Positions 36,390 through 45,327 are shown, counted from the first letter of the stretch. The stretch is DNA of 64,000 bases from Mycolicibacterium wolinskyi (GCF_002101965.1 NZ_LQQA01000033.1:744001-808000); one strand, 5' to 3'. Notes: generated from the letters alone by a model not told the origin. Numbers and translations: made by a program.

Positions 36390-37960
36390 ACGCTTTCCCG
36401 CTCGTTGTCATCACGTGCGTCTTCGGCCCTGCCGGCTCGGCGTCGAGCCGAAACCAGTTGCAGTGCACTCTGACTGGCGCGCCGCAACGGGTCCTTGATC
36501 AGCGGGATCATGAACAGGAACACGATGAAGCACAGGATGGCCAGTGACGTGCCGCGCTGCAGGAACACGTCGAGGTTGCCGCCCGAGATCACCATGGTCT
36601 GGCGCAGCGACTCCTCGGCGAGCGGGCCGAGGACCAGCGCGATGACGAGCGCCGCGGGGGACAGGCCGTAGATCCGCATGAAGAACCCGAGCACGCCGCA
36701 CACGAGCATGATCTGGACGTCGAGCAGGCTCTTGTTGACCGCGAACGTGCCGAGGACGCACAGCACGATGACGATCGGGCCGAGCATCCGGAACGGCACG
36801 CGGGCGATGCTCGCGAAGCCCGGGATGCAGAACACGTTGACCAGCAACAGCATCACGTTGCCGAGGAACATGCTCGCGATCAGGCCCCACGCGAACTCGG
36901 GATTCTGCTCCATGAGCAACGGGCCCGGCTGCAGACCCCACATCAGGAAACCGCCCAGCAGCACCGCGGTCGCGCCGCCGCCCGGAATGCCCAGCGTCAG
37001 CAGGGGCACCATGGCGCCCGACGACGCGGCGTTGTTGGCGGCCTCCGGTCCGACGAGTCCGGGCAGCGCGCCCTTACCGAACTTCCCGGGGGTACGGGAG
37101 ATCGACTTCTCGACGTTGTAGGCCATCAACGAGGCGACGGTCGCACCGGCACCGGGCGTGATGCCCACGCCGAACCCGAGGAACGAACCCCGCAGCGACG
37201 GCCCGACGGACTCGCGGTAGTCCTTGCGGGTCGGCCAGAATCCGCGCTGGCGCGCCGACACCCCGAAGAAGTCGAGCTTCTCCAGATGCCCGCCGCGCCA
37301 CAGGGTGTGCAGCACCTCGCCGACCGCGAACAGCCCGATCGCCACGGGGATGAAGTCGACCCCGTTGATGAGGTTGACCGAACCGAACGTGTAGCGCTGT
37401 TCGCCCCCGCCGATGTCGATGCCGACGGTTCCGATCGCGAACCCGATCAGCGCCGACAGTGCCCCGAGCAGCTTGTTGCCCCGCAGGATCACGATCACGG
37501 TCAGCAGGCCCGCGACAACGATCAAGAAGTACTCGGGCGGGCCGAATGTCTTGGCGAACTCGGCGGTGATGGGTGCCGCGAACGACAGCAACACCGCGCC
37601 GATGGTGCCCGCGACGAACGACGCCAGCGCCGCCATCACGAGCGCCGGGCCCGCCCGGCCCTGTTTGGCGAGCGGATAACCATCGAATGTGCTTGCTACG
37701 GTGGCTGATTCGCCTGGTGTGTTGATGAGCACCGAGGTGATGGTGCCGCCGTACATCGAGCCGTAGTAGACGGCGGCCAGCATCACGATGGCCCCGGTCG
37801 GATCGAGTCCGAAGGTGACGGGGAGCAGGATCGCCAGGCCGGCGGACGGCCCCACCCCGGGGATGACCCCGACGATCATGCCGATCAGAACGCCGCCCAC
37901 GAGCAGCAGCAGGTTCTGCATTGTCAGGATGGCGGCGATGCCGTCCAGCAGTTGACTCAT
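36386..37960 (-). CDS. tctA: Tripartite tricarboxylate transporter, large membrane subunit TctA
   Basis: TctA is the large permease of the TTT family, with about 12 helices in 524 residues. It shows the family motifs IPGVGPSAGLAILLPVTFGLDP near the N-terminus, YGSMYGGTITSVLINTPGES, and the second-half repeat GAMVPLLTLGIPGGGATAVLLG. It works with TctB and the TctC binding protein to import organic di- or tricarboxylates using the ion gradient. It lies 8 nt after tctB and overlaps the AbrB-like gene by ATGA. Confidence 0.94.
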   Translation of the reverse strand: MSQLLDGIAAILTMQNLLLLVGGVLIGMIVGVIPGVGPSAGLAILLPVTFGLDPTGAIVMLAAVYYGSMYGGTITSVLINTPGESATVASTFDGYPLAKQGRAGPALVMAALASFVAGTIGAVLLSFAAPITAEFAKTFGPPEYFLIVVAGLLTVIVILRGNKLLGALSALIGFAIGTVGIDIGGGEQRYTFGSVNLINGVDFIPVAIGLFAVGEVLHTLWRGGHLEKLDFFGVSARQRGFWPTRKDYRESVGPSLRGSFLGFGVGITPGAGATVASLMAYNVEKSISRTPGKFGKGALPGLVGPEAANNAASSGAMVPLLTLGIPGGGATAVLLGGFLMWGLQPGPLLMEQNPEFAWGLIASMFLGNVMLLLVNVFCIPGFASIARVPFRMLGPIVIVLCVLGTFAVNKSLLDVQIMLVCGVLGFFMRIYGLSPAALVIALVLGPLAEESLRQTMVISGGNLDVFLQRGTSLAILCFIVFLFMIPLIKDPLRRASQSALQLVSARRRAGRAEDARDDNERESV

Positions 37961-37968
37961 GTTGCTCC

Positions 37969-38538
37969 TCAGCCGATCGGCAGGATGCCTTGTGGCAGAC
38001 CGACGTTCAGCCCGGTCTCGAATGCCAGGTACAGCAGGACCGGGACGCTGATGGCGATGATCAAGGCGCGCACGTGGTGTTCGCGGTCCAGGAACCACAG
38101 CGTGACGCCGAGGAACAGGACACCGGACACGGCGGCGCCGAGGATCCCGAACAGCGCGACGAACACCGCCGCGGCGACGACGAACGCCACGAGCGCACGC
38201 GGGTGCCTGCCGAGGTCGGGTTCGGCGGCCTCCTCGGCCGCCTCCGCCGCCGACGACGGCTTGTCGCTCGGCCTGGCGAAAAACTCCCGGGCCAGGGCGA
38301 TCACGGTGATCACCATCGCGATGCCGCCGAGGATGCGGGGAAAGAACCCGGGGCCGATGCGGCCGGCCACGGTCCGCCATTCCATGCCCATCGCCATCTC
38401 GGTGTAGAAGGCGAAACCGATCAGGAGCACCCCGAGGAACGCGAGCTTGGGCCAGTTGACCACTCGTTTGCGCCGGGACGTCGAGGCGGCCGGTGCTGAC
38501 ACGTTCAACTGTGTGGTGGCAGGGGTCGTCGCGGTCAT
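37969..38538 (-). CDS. tctB: Tripartite tricarboxylate transporter, small membrane subunit TctB
   Basis: The 189-residue protein has four predicted helices, with LAFLGVLLIGFAFYTEM first and GRIGPGFFPRILGGIAMVI, the usual TctB signature, second. A charged Ala/Glu linker (about residues 95-112) separates the two halves. It is the small membrane partner of TctA. Its start overlaps the stop of tctC by 4 nt. Confidence 0.9.
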   Translation of the reverse strand: MTATTPATTQLNVSAPAASTSRRKRVVNWPKLAFLGVLLIGFAFYTEMAMGMEWRTVAGRIGPGFFPRILGGIAMVITVIALAREFFARPSDKPSSAAEAAEEAAEPDLGRHPRALVAFVVAAAVFVALFGILGAAVSGVLFLGVTLWFLDREHHVRALIIAISVPVLLYLAFETGLNVGLPQGILPIG

Positions 38539-39536
38539 AGGGCGCCCTGCTCTTTCAGCGTGGATTCGAATTCAGCCGTGGTCTGATCGAGATAGGTGGT
38601 GAAGTCGGCACCCCAACGTTCGTCGCGGGTGAGGTGGTTGTCGGCGAGGAACTTGCCCCACTGCTCGCTCTTGACCACTTTCTGCATCGTCTTGATCCAC
38701 CAGTCCCGCGCGTAGTCGGGGGCGTCCGGGGGAAGGATCAAGCCGCGCGGCATCGACGGCAGGTCGGTCATGCCCTTCTCTTCACCGGTCGGAACGTCGG
38801 GCAGTGCCGCGAGCCGCTCTTTCCCGGTGAACAGCAGCGGGCGCATGTCACCGGACTCCACCTGGCCCAGGATCGAACCGGGGTTGGAGATCATCGCGTC
38901 GAGCGCACCGGACAGCAGCGACGTCTGGACCTGGCCCTCCTCGTTGTAGGGCACGTATTCGATGTCGTAGCCGGCATGTTCGGCGATGATCGACTGCAGG
39001 ATGAAGTCGACGTTCACCGTGCCGATTCCGCCGACGACGACGGTGCCCTTGTTCTTGGCGTATCCGACCCAGTCCTCGAAGGTCTTGATGTCGCTCTTGC
39101 CGTCGACGAGCAGCAGCGCATCGTCGGTGGCCAGCAGACCCACATGGGTGAAGTCCTTGTAGGTCCAGCCCGGGTTGGCCTGCAGCGGGGTGGTGAGGAA
39201 CGAACCCGAGGTGGTCGAGACGTCGTAGCCGCTTCCGCGCTTGCTCAGCAGGTAACCCCATCCGGTCGCGCCGCTTCCGCCTTCGCGGTTCTCGACGGCG
39301 ATGTCGGCCGGGTAGAGCTTCTCCTCCTGGATGACCTGGACGAGCTTGCGCGCCATGAGGTCGTTGCCGCCACCCGGGCCGAATGCGATTGTCCAGTCGA
39401 GGTTCTTGGACGGATATGCCTCGGCGGACTCGCCGCCGCCCCCGGCGCCGCTGCAGGCCGACAGGACCAGAGCGGTGACAGCGACCAGCACGGCGAAGAT
39501 GATGTTGGGCCTACTCTTCAGGCTCTTCAGTCGCAT
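38535..39536 (-). CDS. tctC: Tripartite tricarboxylate transporter substrate-binding lipoprotein TctC
   Basis: The 333-residue binding protein has a signal peptide ending in the lipobox LSAC (Cys28), so it should be anchored outside the membrane. The TctC fold is seen in WTIAFGPGGGNDLMARKLV, ENREGGSGATGWGYL and EYVPYNEEGQVQTSLLSGALDAMISNP. TctC proteins bind carboxylates such as citrate, aconitate or terephthalate through two loops contacting the acid groups; which ligand cannot be read. It lies 12 nt after the thioesterase gene. Confidence 0.93.
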   Translation of the reverse strand: MRLKSLKSRPNIIFAVLVAVTALVLSACSGAGGGGESAEAYPSKNLDWTIAFGPGGGNDLMARKLVQVIQEEKLYPADIAVENREGGSGATGWGYLLSKRGSGYDVSTTSGSFLTTPLQANPGWTYKDFTHVGLLATDDALLLVDGKSDIKTFEDWVGYAKNKGTVVVGGIGTVNVDFILQSIIAEHAGYDIEYVPYNEEGQVQTSLLSGALDAMISNPGSILGQVESGDMRPLLFTGKERLAALPDVPTGEEKGMTDLPSMPRGLILPPDAPDYARDWWIKTMQKVVKSEQWGKFLADNHLTRDERWGADFTTYLDQTTAEFESTLKEQGAL

Positions 39537-39548
39537 GGTTGTTTCTCC

Positions 39549-40001
39549 TCATTGAGTGGTGGGGTGGCGGAACCAGGAGCCGTTGGCGGTCGCGACAAGT
39601 CGTCCGGCATCGTCGTGCATCCGGGATTCGAGCTGGACGACGCGGCGTCCGCCGTGGACGATCCGCCCGGTACAGCTCACGTCAGAGGTGACCGGGCGCA
39701 GGAACCTCATCTGCATCTCGATGGTCGAGCCGGCGGACAGGTAGCGATTGCACGCATGGCCCATCGAGATGTCGAGCACAGTGGACAGCACGCCGCCGTG
39801 CACGCCGCCGCCTGCGTTGCACAGATGGTGGCCGAACGGCAGGTGCACCGTGCAGGCGTGCTCGTCGTCGAGGTAGTCGATCGACAGGCCGAGGAAGTGA
39901 ATCAGGAAGTACTGACCGAACTTCGGCTCGGCGACCTCGGCCGCGTAGCGCGCGGCCGCGACCGGATCCTCGGTGGTGCGCAGTGGATCGGTGGTGGTCA
40001 T
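39549..40001 (-). CDS. PaaI-family hotdog thioesterase
   Basis: The 150-residue single-hotdog protein has the PaaI core CNAGGGVHGGVLSTVLDISMGHAC, the HGG motif and downstream aspartate forming the usual active site, followed by STIEMQMRFLRPVTSDV. Such enzymes release CoA from small or aromatic acyl-CoAs, so it may recycle CoA from stalled intermediates of the operon's pathway. It overlaps the hydratase stop by ATGA and precedes tctC. Confidence 0.88.
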   Translation of the reverse strand: MTTTDPLRTTEDPVAAARYAAEVAEPKFGQYFLIHFLGLSIDYLDDEHACTVHLPFGHHLCNAGGGVHGGVLSTVLDISMGHACNRYLSAGSTIEMQMRFLRPVTSDVSCTGRIVHGGRRVVQLESRMHDDAGRLVATANGSWFRHPTTQ

Positions 40002-40792
40002 GACCAGCTGAACCTCGGCGGGCGCTTCTCCAGGAACGACCGGACGCCTTCGGCGTAGTCGTCGGTGTCGAACGACGAATTGCGGATGTCGACGGTCACG
40101 TCGTCGTCGATGCTCTGTCCGCCGAGTACGAGTTCGACGATCCGCTTCGAGGACCGCACGCTGAACTGCGCGCGGGTGGTGACGAGGCGCGCGAACTCAT
40201 AGGTGTGCTTCTCCAGATCCTCGGCAGGCACGAGTTCGTCGATCAGGCCGAGCCGCAGCGAGTCATCGGCATAGATGTGCTGGCCGGAGAACAGGATCCA
40301 CTTCGCGCGGGACGGGCCGACAACGTCGACGAGGCGCTTGGTGGATTCCAGGCTGTAGACCAGACCGAGCTTGGCCGGCGTGATCCCGAAGCGCGACCGC
40401 TCGTCGGCGAAGCGGAGGTCACAGGCCAGTGCCAGCCCGCAGCCGCCGCCGATGCAGTAGCCGTGCACCATCGCGATGGTCGGTTTGGAGCAGCCCTCGA
40501 CGGCGTGCTCGGCGGCCGCGACCTGTTCGTTGTAGGCCTTGGCCGATTCACTGTTGCCGCGCACCTGCTCGAACTCGCTGATGTCGGCGCCGGACGCGAA
40601 GCTGCGGGTGCCCTCACCCCGCACGACCACGACCTTGACCGCGGGATCGGCGTCGAGTTCGGCGAAGACCTCCGGGATGCGCTGGTACATGCCGAGCGAG
40701 ATCGCGTTGTGGCTGTCGGGGTTGCTCAGTACGACGGTCGCGATGCTCGGGGTCTCGGTGTCGCGCTCGACGCGAATGGTCTTGTCGCTCAT
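39998..40792 (-). CDS. Enoyl-CoA hydratase/isomerase family protein
   Basis: A 264-residue crotonase-fold enzyme with oxyanion-hole segments FASGADISEFEQVRG and GYCIGGGCGLALACDLRFAD, and ITPAKLGLVYSLESTKRLV. One of the two usual catalytic glutamates appears replaced (KLGLVYS in place of the ExGL..P type loop), so hydration, isomerisation or decarboxylation all remain possible. It lies second in the operon, directly after a CoA-transferase, as expected for CoA activation followed by hydration. Confidence 0.88.
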   Translation of the reverse strand: MSDKTIRVERDTETPSIATVVLSNPDSHNAISLGMYQRIPEVFAELDADPAVKVVVVRGEGTRSFASGADISEFEQVRGNSESAKAYNEQVAAAEHAVEGCSKPTIAMVHGYCIGGGCGLALACDLRFADERSRFGITPAKLGLVYSLESTKRLVDVVGPSRAKWILFSGQHIYADDSLRLGLIDELVPAEDLEKHTYEFARLVTTRAQFSVRSSKRIVELVLGGQSIDDDVTVDIRNSSFDTDDYAEGVRSFLEKRPPRFSWS

Positions 40793-42012
40793 GCGGATCG
40801 GCCTTCCTGGAGTTCTGGGTGGGCGTCGTAGAGAGTGCCGTCGGAGAACAGGCGGTCGATCTCGTCGCGATCGATGCCGAGTTCGGCGAGGACGGATGCA
40901 GTGTGCTGACCCAGCCACGGCGCGGGGGAGCGCACGCTGAAATCGAGGTCGGAGAACCGGGTCGGCGGTGCGATGGTCCGCATCGGGCCGATGATCGGAT
41001 GCTCGAGATCGACGATCATGCCGCGCGCCTGCACGTGCGGGTCGTCGAGGGTCTCGTCGTACGTCAGCACCGGTCCGCCCGGTACGCCGGCCGAGTCGAG
41101 CCGGTCGACCCAGGCGCTCGTCGGGAGCGTGGTGGTGATGGCCTCGATCTCGGCTTCCAATTCGTCGAGGTGTGCCATGCGGGCCGGCAGGTCGACGAAG
41201 CGCCGGTCGTCGGCCCAGTCGGGGCGCTTGAGGACGTCGTTGATGAGACGCAGCCACAGCCGATCGGTGTTGGCGCCGATCGTGACGTAGCCGTCGGCGG
41301 TCCGGTAGGCCTGGTACGGGGCGGAGCGACGGTGCCGGGTGCCGGTTTGGGCAGGCATCTCGCCGTCACCGAAGTAGGCCCCGGACTCCCAGACCGTCCA
41401 CGCGAGACCGGCGTCGACGAGCGAGATGTCGATGTACTGCCCCGAGCCGGTCTGCCGCCGGTTCAGCTCCGCGGCGAGGATCGAGTAGATCGCGGTGGCG
41501 CCCGCGGCGATGTCGTTGATCGCGATGCCGACCTTGGTCGGCTTGCCGTCGGGGTGACCGGTCATCCGCAGGAAGCCACCGATGCCCTGGGCCATGATGT
41601 CGAAACCGGGCCGGTCCCGGTACGGACCGGTCTGACCGAACCCGCTGATCGAGCAGTACAGGATGTCCTCGCGCAGCGCGCGAAGGGCGTCGTAATCGAT
41701 GCCGAGGCGCCGTGCGACTCCGGGCCGGAAGTTCTCGATGACGAGATCGGCGCCGGCCGCCAGCTCGAGGAACAGTTCCCGGCCGCGTTCGGACTTGAGG
41801 TCGAGGGCCACCGACCGCTTGCTGCGGTTGGGCATTGCGAACGGGTAGCTCTCGCCGTTCACCTTCGGTGCCATACGCCGTGAGTCGTCGCCCGTGCCGG
41901 GCTGCTCGATCTTGATGACGTCGGCGCCGAGTTCGGCCAGAACCATCGTGCAGTAGGGACCCGACAGAAATCTGGTCAGGTCGAGGACTCGGAATCCGCT
42001 GAGTGGTCGCAT
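40789..42012 (-). CDS. Family III CoA-transferase (CaiB/BaiF), copy B, first gene of operon
   Basis: The protein of about 407 residues is a second CaiB/BaiF CoA-transferase: VLDLTRFLSGPYCTMVLAELGADVIKIEQPG, LVIENFRPGVARRLGID and ISGFGQTGPYRDRPGFD are class hallmarks. It opens the 12-gene operon and faces the divergent IclR gene. The ATG at 42012 is preferred because GGAAGG lies just upstream; an ATG at 42027 would add MREGS and consume that site. Having two different CoA-transferases in one operon suggests two different acids are activated. Confidence 0.9.
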   Translation of the reverse strand: MRPLSGFRVLDLTRFLSGPYCTMVLAELGADVIKIEQPGTGDDSRRMAPKVNGESYPFAMPNRSKRSVALDLKSERGRELFLELAAGADLVIENFRPGVARRLGIDYDALRALREDILYCSISGFGQTGPYRDRPGFDIMAQGIGGFLRMTGHPDGKPTKVGIAINDIAAGATAIYSILAAELNRRQTGSGQYIDISLVDAGLAWTVWESGAYFGDGEMPAQTGTRHRRSAPYQAYRTADGYVTIGANTDRLWLRLINDVLKRPDWADDRRFVDLPARMAHLDELEAEIEAITTTLPTSAWVDRLDSAGVPGGPVLTYDETLDDPHVQARGMIVDLEHPIIGPMRTIAPPTRFSDLDFSVRSPAPWLGQHTASVLAELGIDRDEIDRLFSDGTLYDAHPELQEGRSA

Positions 42013-42039
42013 TGATCCTTCCCGCATTGTGGGATATGT

Positions 42040-42056
42040 TTTGCGCTGTGCGGAAA
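42040..42056. promoter_or_regulatory. Candidate IclR operator
   Basis: TTTGCGC-TGT-GCGGAAA is an inverted repeat with one mismatch in seven. It lies 28 nt before the CoA-transferase start and 101 nt before the divergent iclR gene, the usual place for an IclR-family site controlling both. The TTnCGC half-site is typical of the family. Confidence 0.55.
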
Positions 42057-42156
42057 GGTTACGACCGTGACTGAAGTCACGTCAACCCTGGTGTGCGATG
42101 CGAGTCACTGACCGAAGGCCGGAGCCCCTCCCGGGGGCGCGGGGAAGGAGTGGAAG

Positions 42157-43008
42157 ATGAGGGGCGTGACCACGGGTGGGGAGACGGGCGGCGCCCGCGC
42201 CGAATCGCGGCGCAACGGCGTGCAGTCGATCGACCGCGCGGTCGCCATCCTGCGGTGTTTCGACGGGCGCAGGCCCGAGCTCGGCATCAGTGAGATCTCG
42301 CGCTCGACCGGCCTCTCGACCAGCACGGTGCATCGGCTGCTCGCCGCGATGCAGGAGAACCACCTGGTCAGACAGACCGGAACCAAGCGCTACGGGCTCG
42401 GCCCATTCCTGCTGCAGCTCGCCAACTCCGGTGCCATGCCGCGCACGCTGCGCGAGGCCGCCCTGCCCTTTATGACCGAGCTTCGCGACGAGTTCGACGA
42501 GACCATCGGGCTGCATGAGTTGCTGCAGTCCGGACACCGCATCGTCGCGGCCCAGGTCGAGAGTCACCAGGAATTGCGCCGCACCTACACCGACATCGGC
42601 GTGCCCATCAGGCTCGCGTACGGCGGGCCGGGCAAGGCGATTCTGTGTGCGCTGCGGGACGATGAGCGGGCGCGCCATCTCGCCGAGCCGATCGATCGGC
42701 TGACGCCGAGTACCGTGACCGATCCGGCCGCCATCGAACGTGAGCTCGCCGAAACCCGGGCCCGTGGCTATGCCGAATCGAATGGGCAACGCACCGTTGG
42801 CATCTGCGCGGTCGCCACGCCCGTGTTCGACCACACGCAGCAGGTGGTCGGTGCGATCGGCGCGTCGGTTCCCGCGGTGCGGATGAGTCCGGAGCGGATG
42901 GCCGAGATCGGCTGCCGGGTGCGCGAGGTGGCCTGGCGGCTGTCGACGGCGCTGGGCGCGACGGCAGAAGGGGTGCACGCGCTCGTGCCGGACATCCGAC
43001 TGGGGTGA
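42157..43008 (+). CDS. IclR-family transcriptional regulator
   Basis: The 283-residue regulator has an N-terminal winged helix-turn-helix (about residues 20-85: QSIDRAVAILRCF, ISEISRSTGLSTSTVHRLLAAM) and the IclR effector-binding domain with GPGKAILCAL and RARGYAESNGQRTVGICAVATPV. IclR proteins sense small acids and act as repressors or activators of neighbouring catabolic operons. Its position, divergent from the 12-gene operon with a palindrome between, indicates it controls that pathway. GGAGTGG precedes the ATG. Confidence 0.92.
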   Translation: MRGVTTGGETGGARAESRRNGVQSIDRAVAILRCFDGRRPELGISEISRSTGLSTSTVHRLLAAMQENHLVRQTGTKRYGLGPFLLQLANSGAMPRTLREAALPFMTELRDEFDETIGLHELLQSGHRIVAAQVESHQELRRTYTDIGVPIRLAYGGPGKAILCALRDDERARHLAEPIDRLTPSTVTDPAAIERELAETRARGYAESNGQRTVGICAVATPVFDHTQQVVGAIGASVPAVRMSPERMAEIGCRVREVAWRLSTALGATAEGVHALVPDIRLG

Positions 43009-43042
43009 CGCTCGCGCCCGTATTAATGAGTTTGCGTTCGCA

Positions 43043-43056
43043 TGCATAACAATGCA
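43043..43056 (+). promoter_or_regulatory. ARG box (ArgR operator) at argC
   Basis: TGCAT-AACA-ATGCA is a perfect 5-bp inverted repeat with an A-rich centre, matching the ARG-box layout TGnAT-N4-ATnCA. It overlaps the first possible argC ATG (43052), and ends 11 nt before the second (43067). ArgR encoded in the same operon is the expected ligand. Confidence 0.7.
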
Positions 43057-43066
43057 GAATCGCTGC

Positions 43067-44101
43067 ATGACGTCTGTAGCGGTGGCGGGTGCCAGCGGTT
43101 ATGCGGGTGGCGAGATTCTACGGCTGCTTCTCGGTCACCCCGCATATGCCGACGGCCGATTGACCATCGGGGCGCTGACCGCGGCCTCGAGTGCCGGTAC
43201 CAGTCTGGCCGAGCACCACCCGCACCTGCTGCCGTTGGCGTCGCGCGTGCTGGAGAACACCGACGTGTCGGTGCTCGCCGGCCATGACGTGGTGTTCCTG
43301 GCGCTGCCGCACGGCCACTCGGCGGCCCTGGCCGAGCAGCTCGGTCCGGACACCCTCATCGTGGACTGCGGCGCAGACTTCCGGCTCACCGACGCCGCCG
43401 ATTGGGAACGGTTCTACGGCTCGGCACACGCCGGAAGCTGGCCGTACGGGCTGCCCGAACTACCCGGTGCGCGGGAGCGGTTGCGCGGCACGAAGCGGGT
43501 CGCCGTGCCTGGTTGCTATCCGACCGCCGCACTGCTGGCCATGCTGCCCGCCGTCGCCGCCGACCTCGTCGAGCCCGCGGTCACCGTGGTGGCCGTCAGC
43601 GGCACGTCGGGCGCAGGCAGATCGGCCAAGGTCGACCTGCTCGGTTCGGAGGTCATCGGCTCCGCGCGTGCCTACAACGTCGGCGGCAAGCATCGGCATA
43701 CGCCCGAGATCGCGCAGGGCCTGCAGGCCGTCACGAGCAGAAAGGTGACCGTGTCGTTCACCCCGGTGCTCATCCCGGCATCCCGGGGGATCCTGGCCAC
43801 CTGCACGGCGCGGACATCGGCCACCACATCGGAGATCCGAGCGGCCTACGAAAAGGCTTATGACGCAGAGCCGTTCATTTATCTGCTGCCCGAGGGGCAG
43901 CTGCCGAAGACCGGTTCGGTGATCGGCAGCAACGCCGCGCAGCTGGCAGTGGCCGTAGATGAAGCCGCGCAGACACTCGTCGCGATCGCCGCGATCGACA
44001 ATCTGGTGAAGGGCACCGGTGGCGCCGCGGTGCAGTCGATGAACCTTGCGCTGGGCTGGCCGGAGACCGAGGGACTGTCGATCGTGGGGGTGGCACCGTG
44101 A
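43067..44101 (+). CDS. argC: N-acetyl-gamma-glutamyl-phosphate reductase
   Basis: ArgC reduces N-acetylglutamyl phosphate to the semialdehyde, the third step of arginine synthesis. The 344-residue protein has the NADP loop VAVAGASGYAGGEILR, the catalytic cysteine in VAVPGCYPTAA and the conserved histidine region GKHRHTPEIAQGL. The start is uncertain: ATG 43052 (adding MQNRC) lies inside the ARG box, whereas ATG 43067 lies 6 nt after CAGAAT, a weak -10, fitting a leaderless transcript blocked by ArgR. I prefer 43067. Its stop overlaps argJ as GTGA. Confidence 0.94.
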   Translation: MTSVAVAGASGYAGGEILRLLLGHPAYADGRLTIGALTAASSAGTSLAEHHPHLLPLASRVLENTDVSVLAGHDVVFLALPHGHSAALAEQLGPDTLIVDCGADFRLTDAADWERFYGSAHAGSWPYGLPELPGARERLRGTKRVAVPGCYPTAALLAMLPAVAADLVEPAVTVVAVSGTSGAGRSAKVDLLGSEVIGSARAYNVGGKHRHTPEIAQGLQAVTSRKVTVSFTPVLIPASRGILATCTARTSATTSEIRAAYEKAYDAEPFIYLLPEGQLPKTGSVIGSNAAQLAVAVDEAAQTLVAIAAIDNLVKGTGGAAVQSMNLALGWPETEGLSIVGVAP

Positions 44102-45327
44102 GCTCGCAGGCGACGTCGGACACCAAGCTGATCCGCACCCAGGGCGTCACGGCACCGGCCGGATTCCGTGCCGCGGGCATCGCCGCCGGTATCAAAGCGT
44201 CCGGTGCGCCGGACCTCGCGCTCGTGTTCAACGAGGGGCCCGACTACGCCGCGGCGGGTGTGCTCACGCGCAACAAGGTCAAGGCCGCACCGGTGTTGTG
44301 GACCAAGCAGGTGCTGACCACCGGCAGGTTGCGCGCCGTCATCCTGAACTCCGGTGGTGCCAACGCCTGCACCGGCCCGCTCGGGTTCCAGGACACGCAT
44401 GCGACCGCAGAGGCCGTGGCAGCCGCTTTGAGCGACTGGGGCACCGAGACCGGCGCGGTCGAGGTCGCGGTGTGCTCGACGGGCCTGATCGGTGATCGGT
44501 TGCCGATGGACAAGGTACTGGCCGGGGTCACCGAGATCGTGCACGAGCTCGCGGGCGGGCTCAGCGGCGGTGACGACGCCGCACGGGCCATCATGACCAC
44601 CGACACCGTGCCGAAACAGGTTGCGCTGCACCATTCCGTGGCATCGGGCGAGAACTGGACGATGGGCGGCATGGCCAAGGGCGCGGGCATGCTCGCGCCG
44701 TCGCTGGCCACCATGCTGTGCGTGCTCACGACCGACGCCGTCGCGAGCCCGGACGCCCTCGACACCGCGCTGCGCCGCGCCACCGCACTCACCTTCGACC
44801 GGCTCGACGTCGACGGCAGTTGTTCGACCAACGACACCGTGTTGCTGCTGGCGTCCGGCGCGAGCGAGATCGCGCCGAGCCAAGACGATCTCGACGCGGC
44901 GGTGCTGCGGGTGTGCGACGACCTGTGCGCTCAGTTGCAGGCCGACGCCGAAGGCGTCACCAAGCGCGTCACGGTCACCGTCACCGGCGCGGCCTCCGAG
45001 GACGAGGCACTCGTCGCGGCCCGCACGATCGCGCGAGACAGCCTGGTCAAGACCGCGCTGTTCGGGTCCGACCCGAACTGGGGGCGGGTGCTGGCCGCGG
45101 TCGGCATCGCCCCGGTGACGCTCGACCCGGAGCGGATCAGCGTGTCCTTCAACGGTTTCCCGGTGTGTGTCGACGGCACCGGAGCGCCGGGAGCGCGGGA
45201 TGTAGACCTGTCGGGCGAGGACATCGCCGTCGTCGTCGACCTCGCGTCGGGTTCGGGTCGAGCCTCGATCCGGACCACGGATCTGTCCCACGGCTACGTC
45301 GAAGAGAATTCGGCGTACAGCTCATGA
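44098..45327 (+). CDS. argJ: Bifunctional ornithine acetyltransferase / N-acetylglutamate synthase
   Basis: ArgJ moves the acetyl group from N-acetylornithine to glutamate, recycling the acetyl group. The 409-residue precursor is expected to cleave itself before the threonine in GMLAPSLATMLC into alpha and beta chains. STGLIGDRLPMDKV and FGSDPNWGRVLAAVG are other family blocks. The GTG start overlaps the argC stop and its stop overlaps the argB ATG, both by 4 nt. Confidence 0.96.
   Translation: MSSQATSDTKLIRTQGVTAPAGFRAAGIAAGIKASGAPDLALVFNEGPDYAAAGVLTRNKVKAAPVLWTKQVLTTGRLRAVILNSGGANACTGPLGFQDTHATAEAVAAALSDWGTETGAVEVAVCSTGLIGDRLPMDKVLAGVTEIVHELAGGLSGGDDAARAIMTTDTVPKQVALHHSVASGENWTMGGMAKGAGMLAPSLATMLCVLTTDAVASPDALDTALRRATALTFDRLDVDGSCSTNDTVLLLASGASEIAPSQDDLDAAVLRVCDDLCAQLQADAEGVTKRVTVTVTGAASEDEALVAARTIARDSLVKTALFGSDPNWGRVLAAVGIAPVTLDPERISVSFNGFPVCVDGTGAPGARDVDLSGEDIAVVVDLASGSGRASIRTTDLSHGYVEENSAYSS

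Noticed and set aside
43033..43042. TGCG-TT-CGCA as a second ARG box upstream of argC
   Set aside because: The arms and 2-nt spacing do not fit TGnAT-N4-ATnCA, so I list only the clear box.
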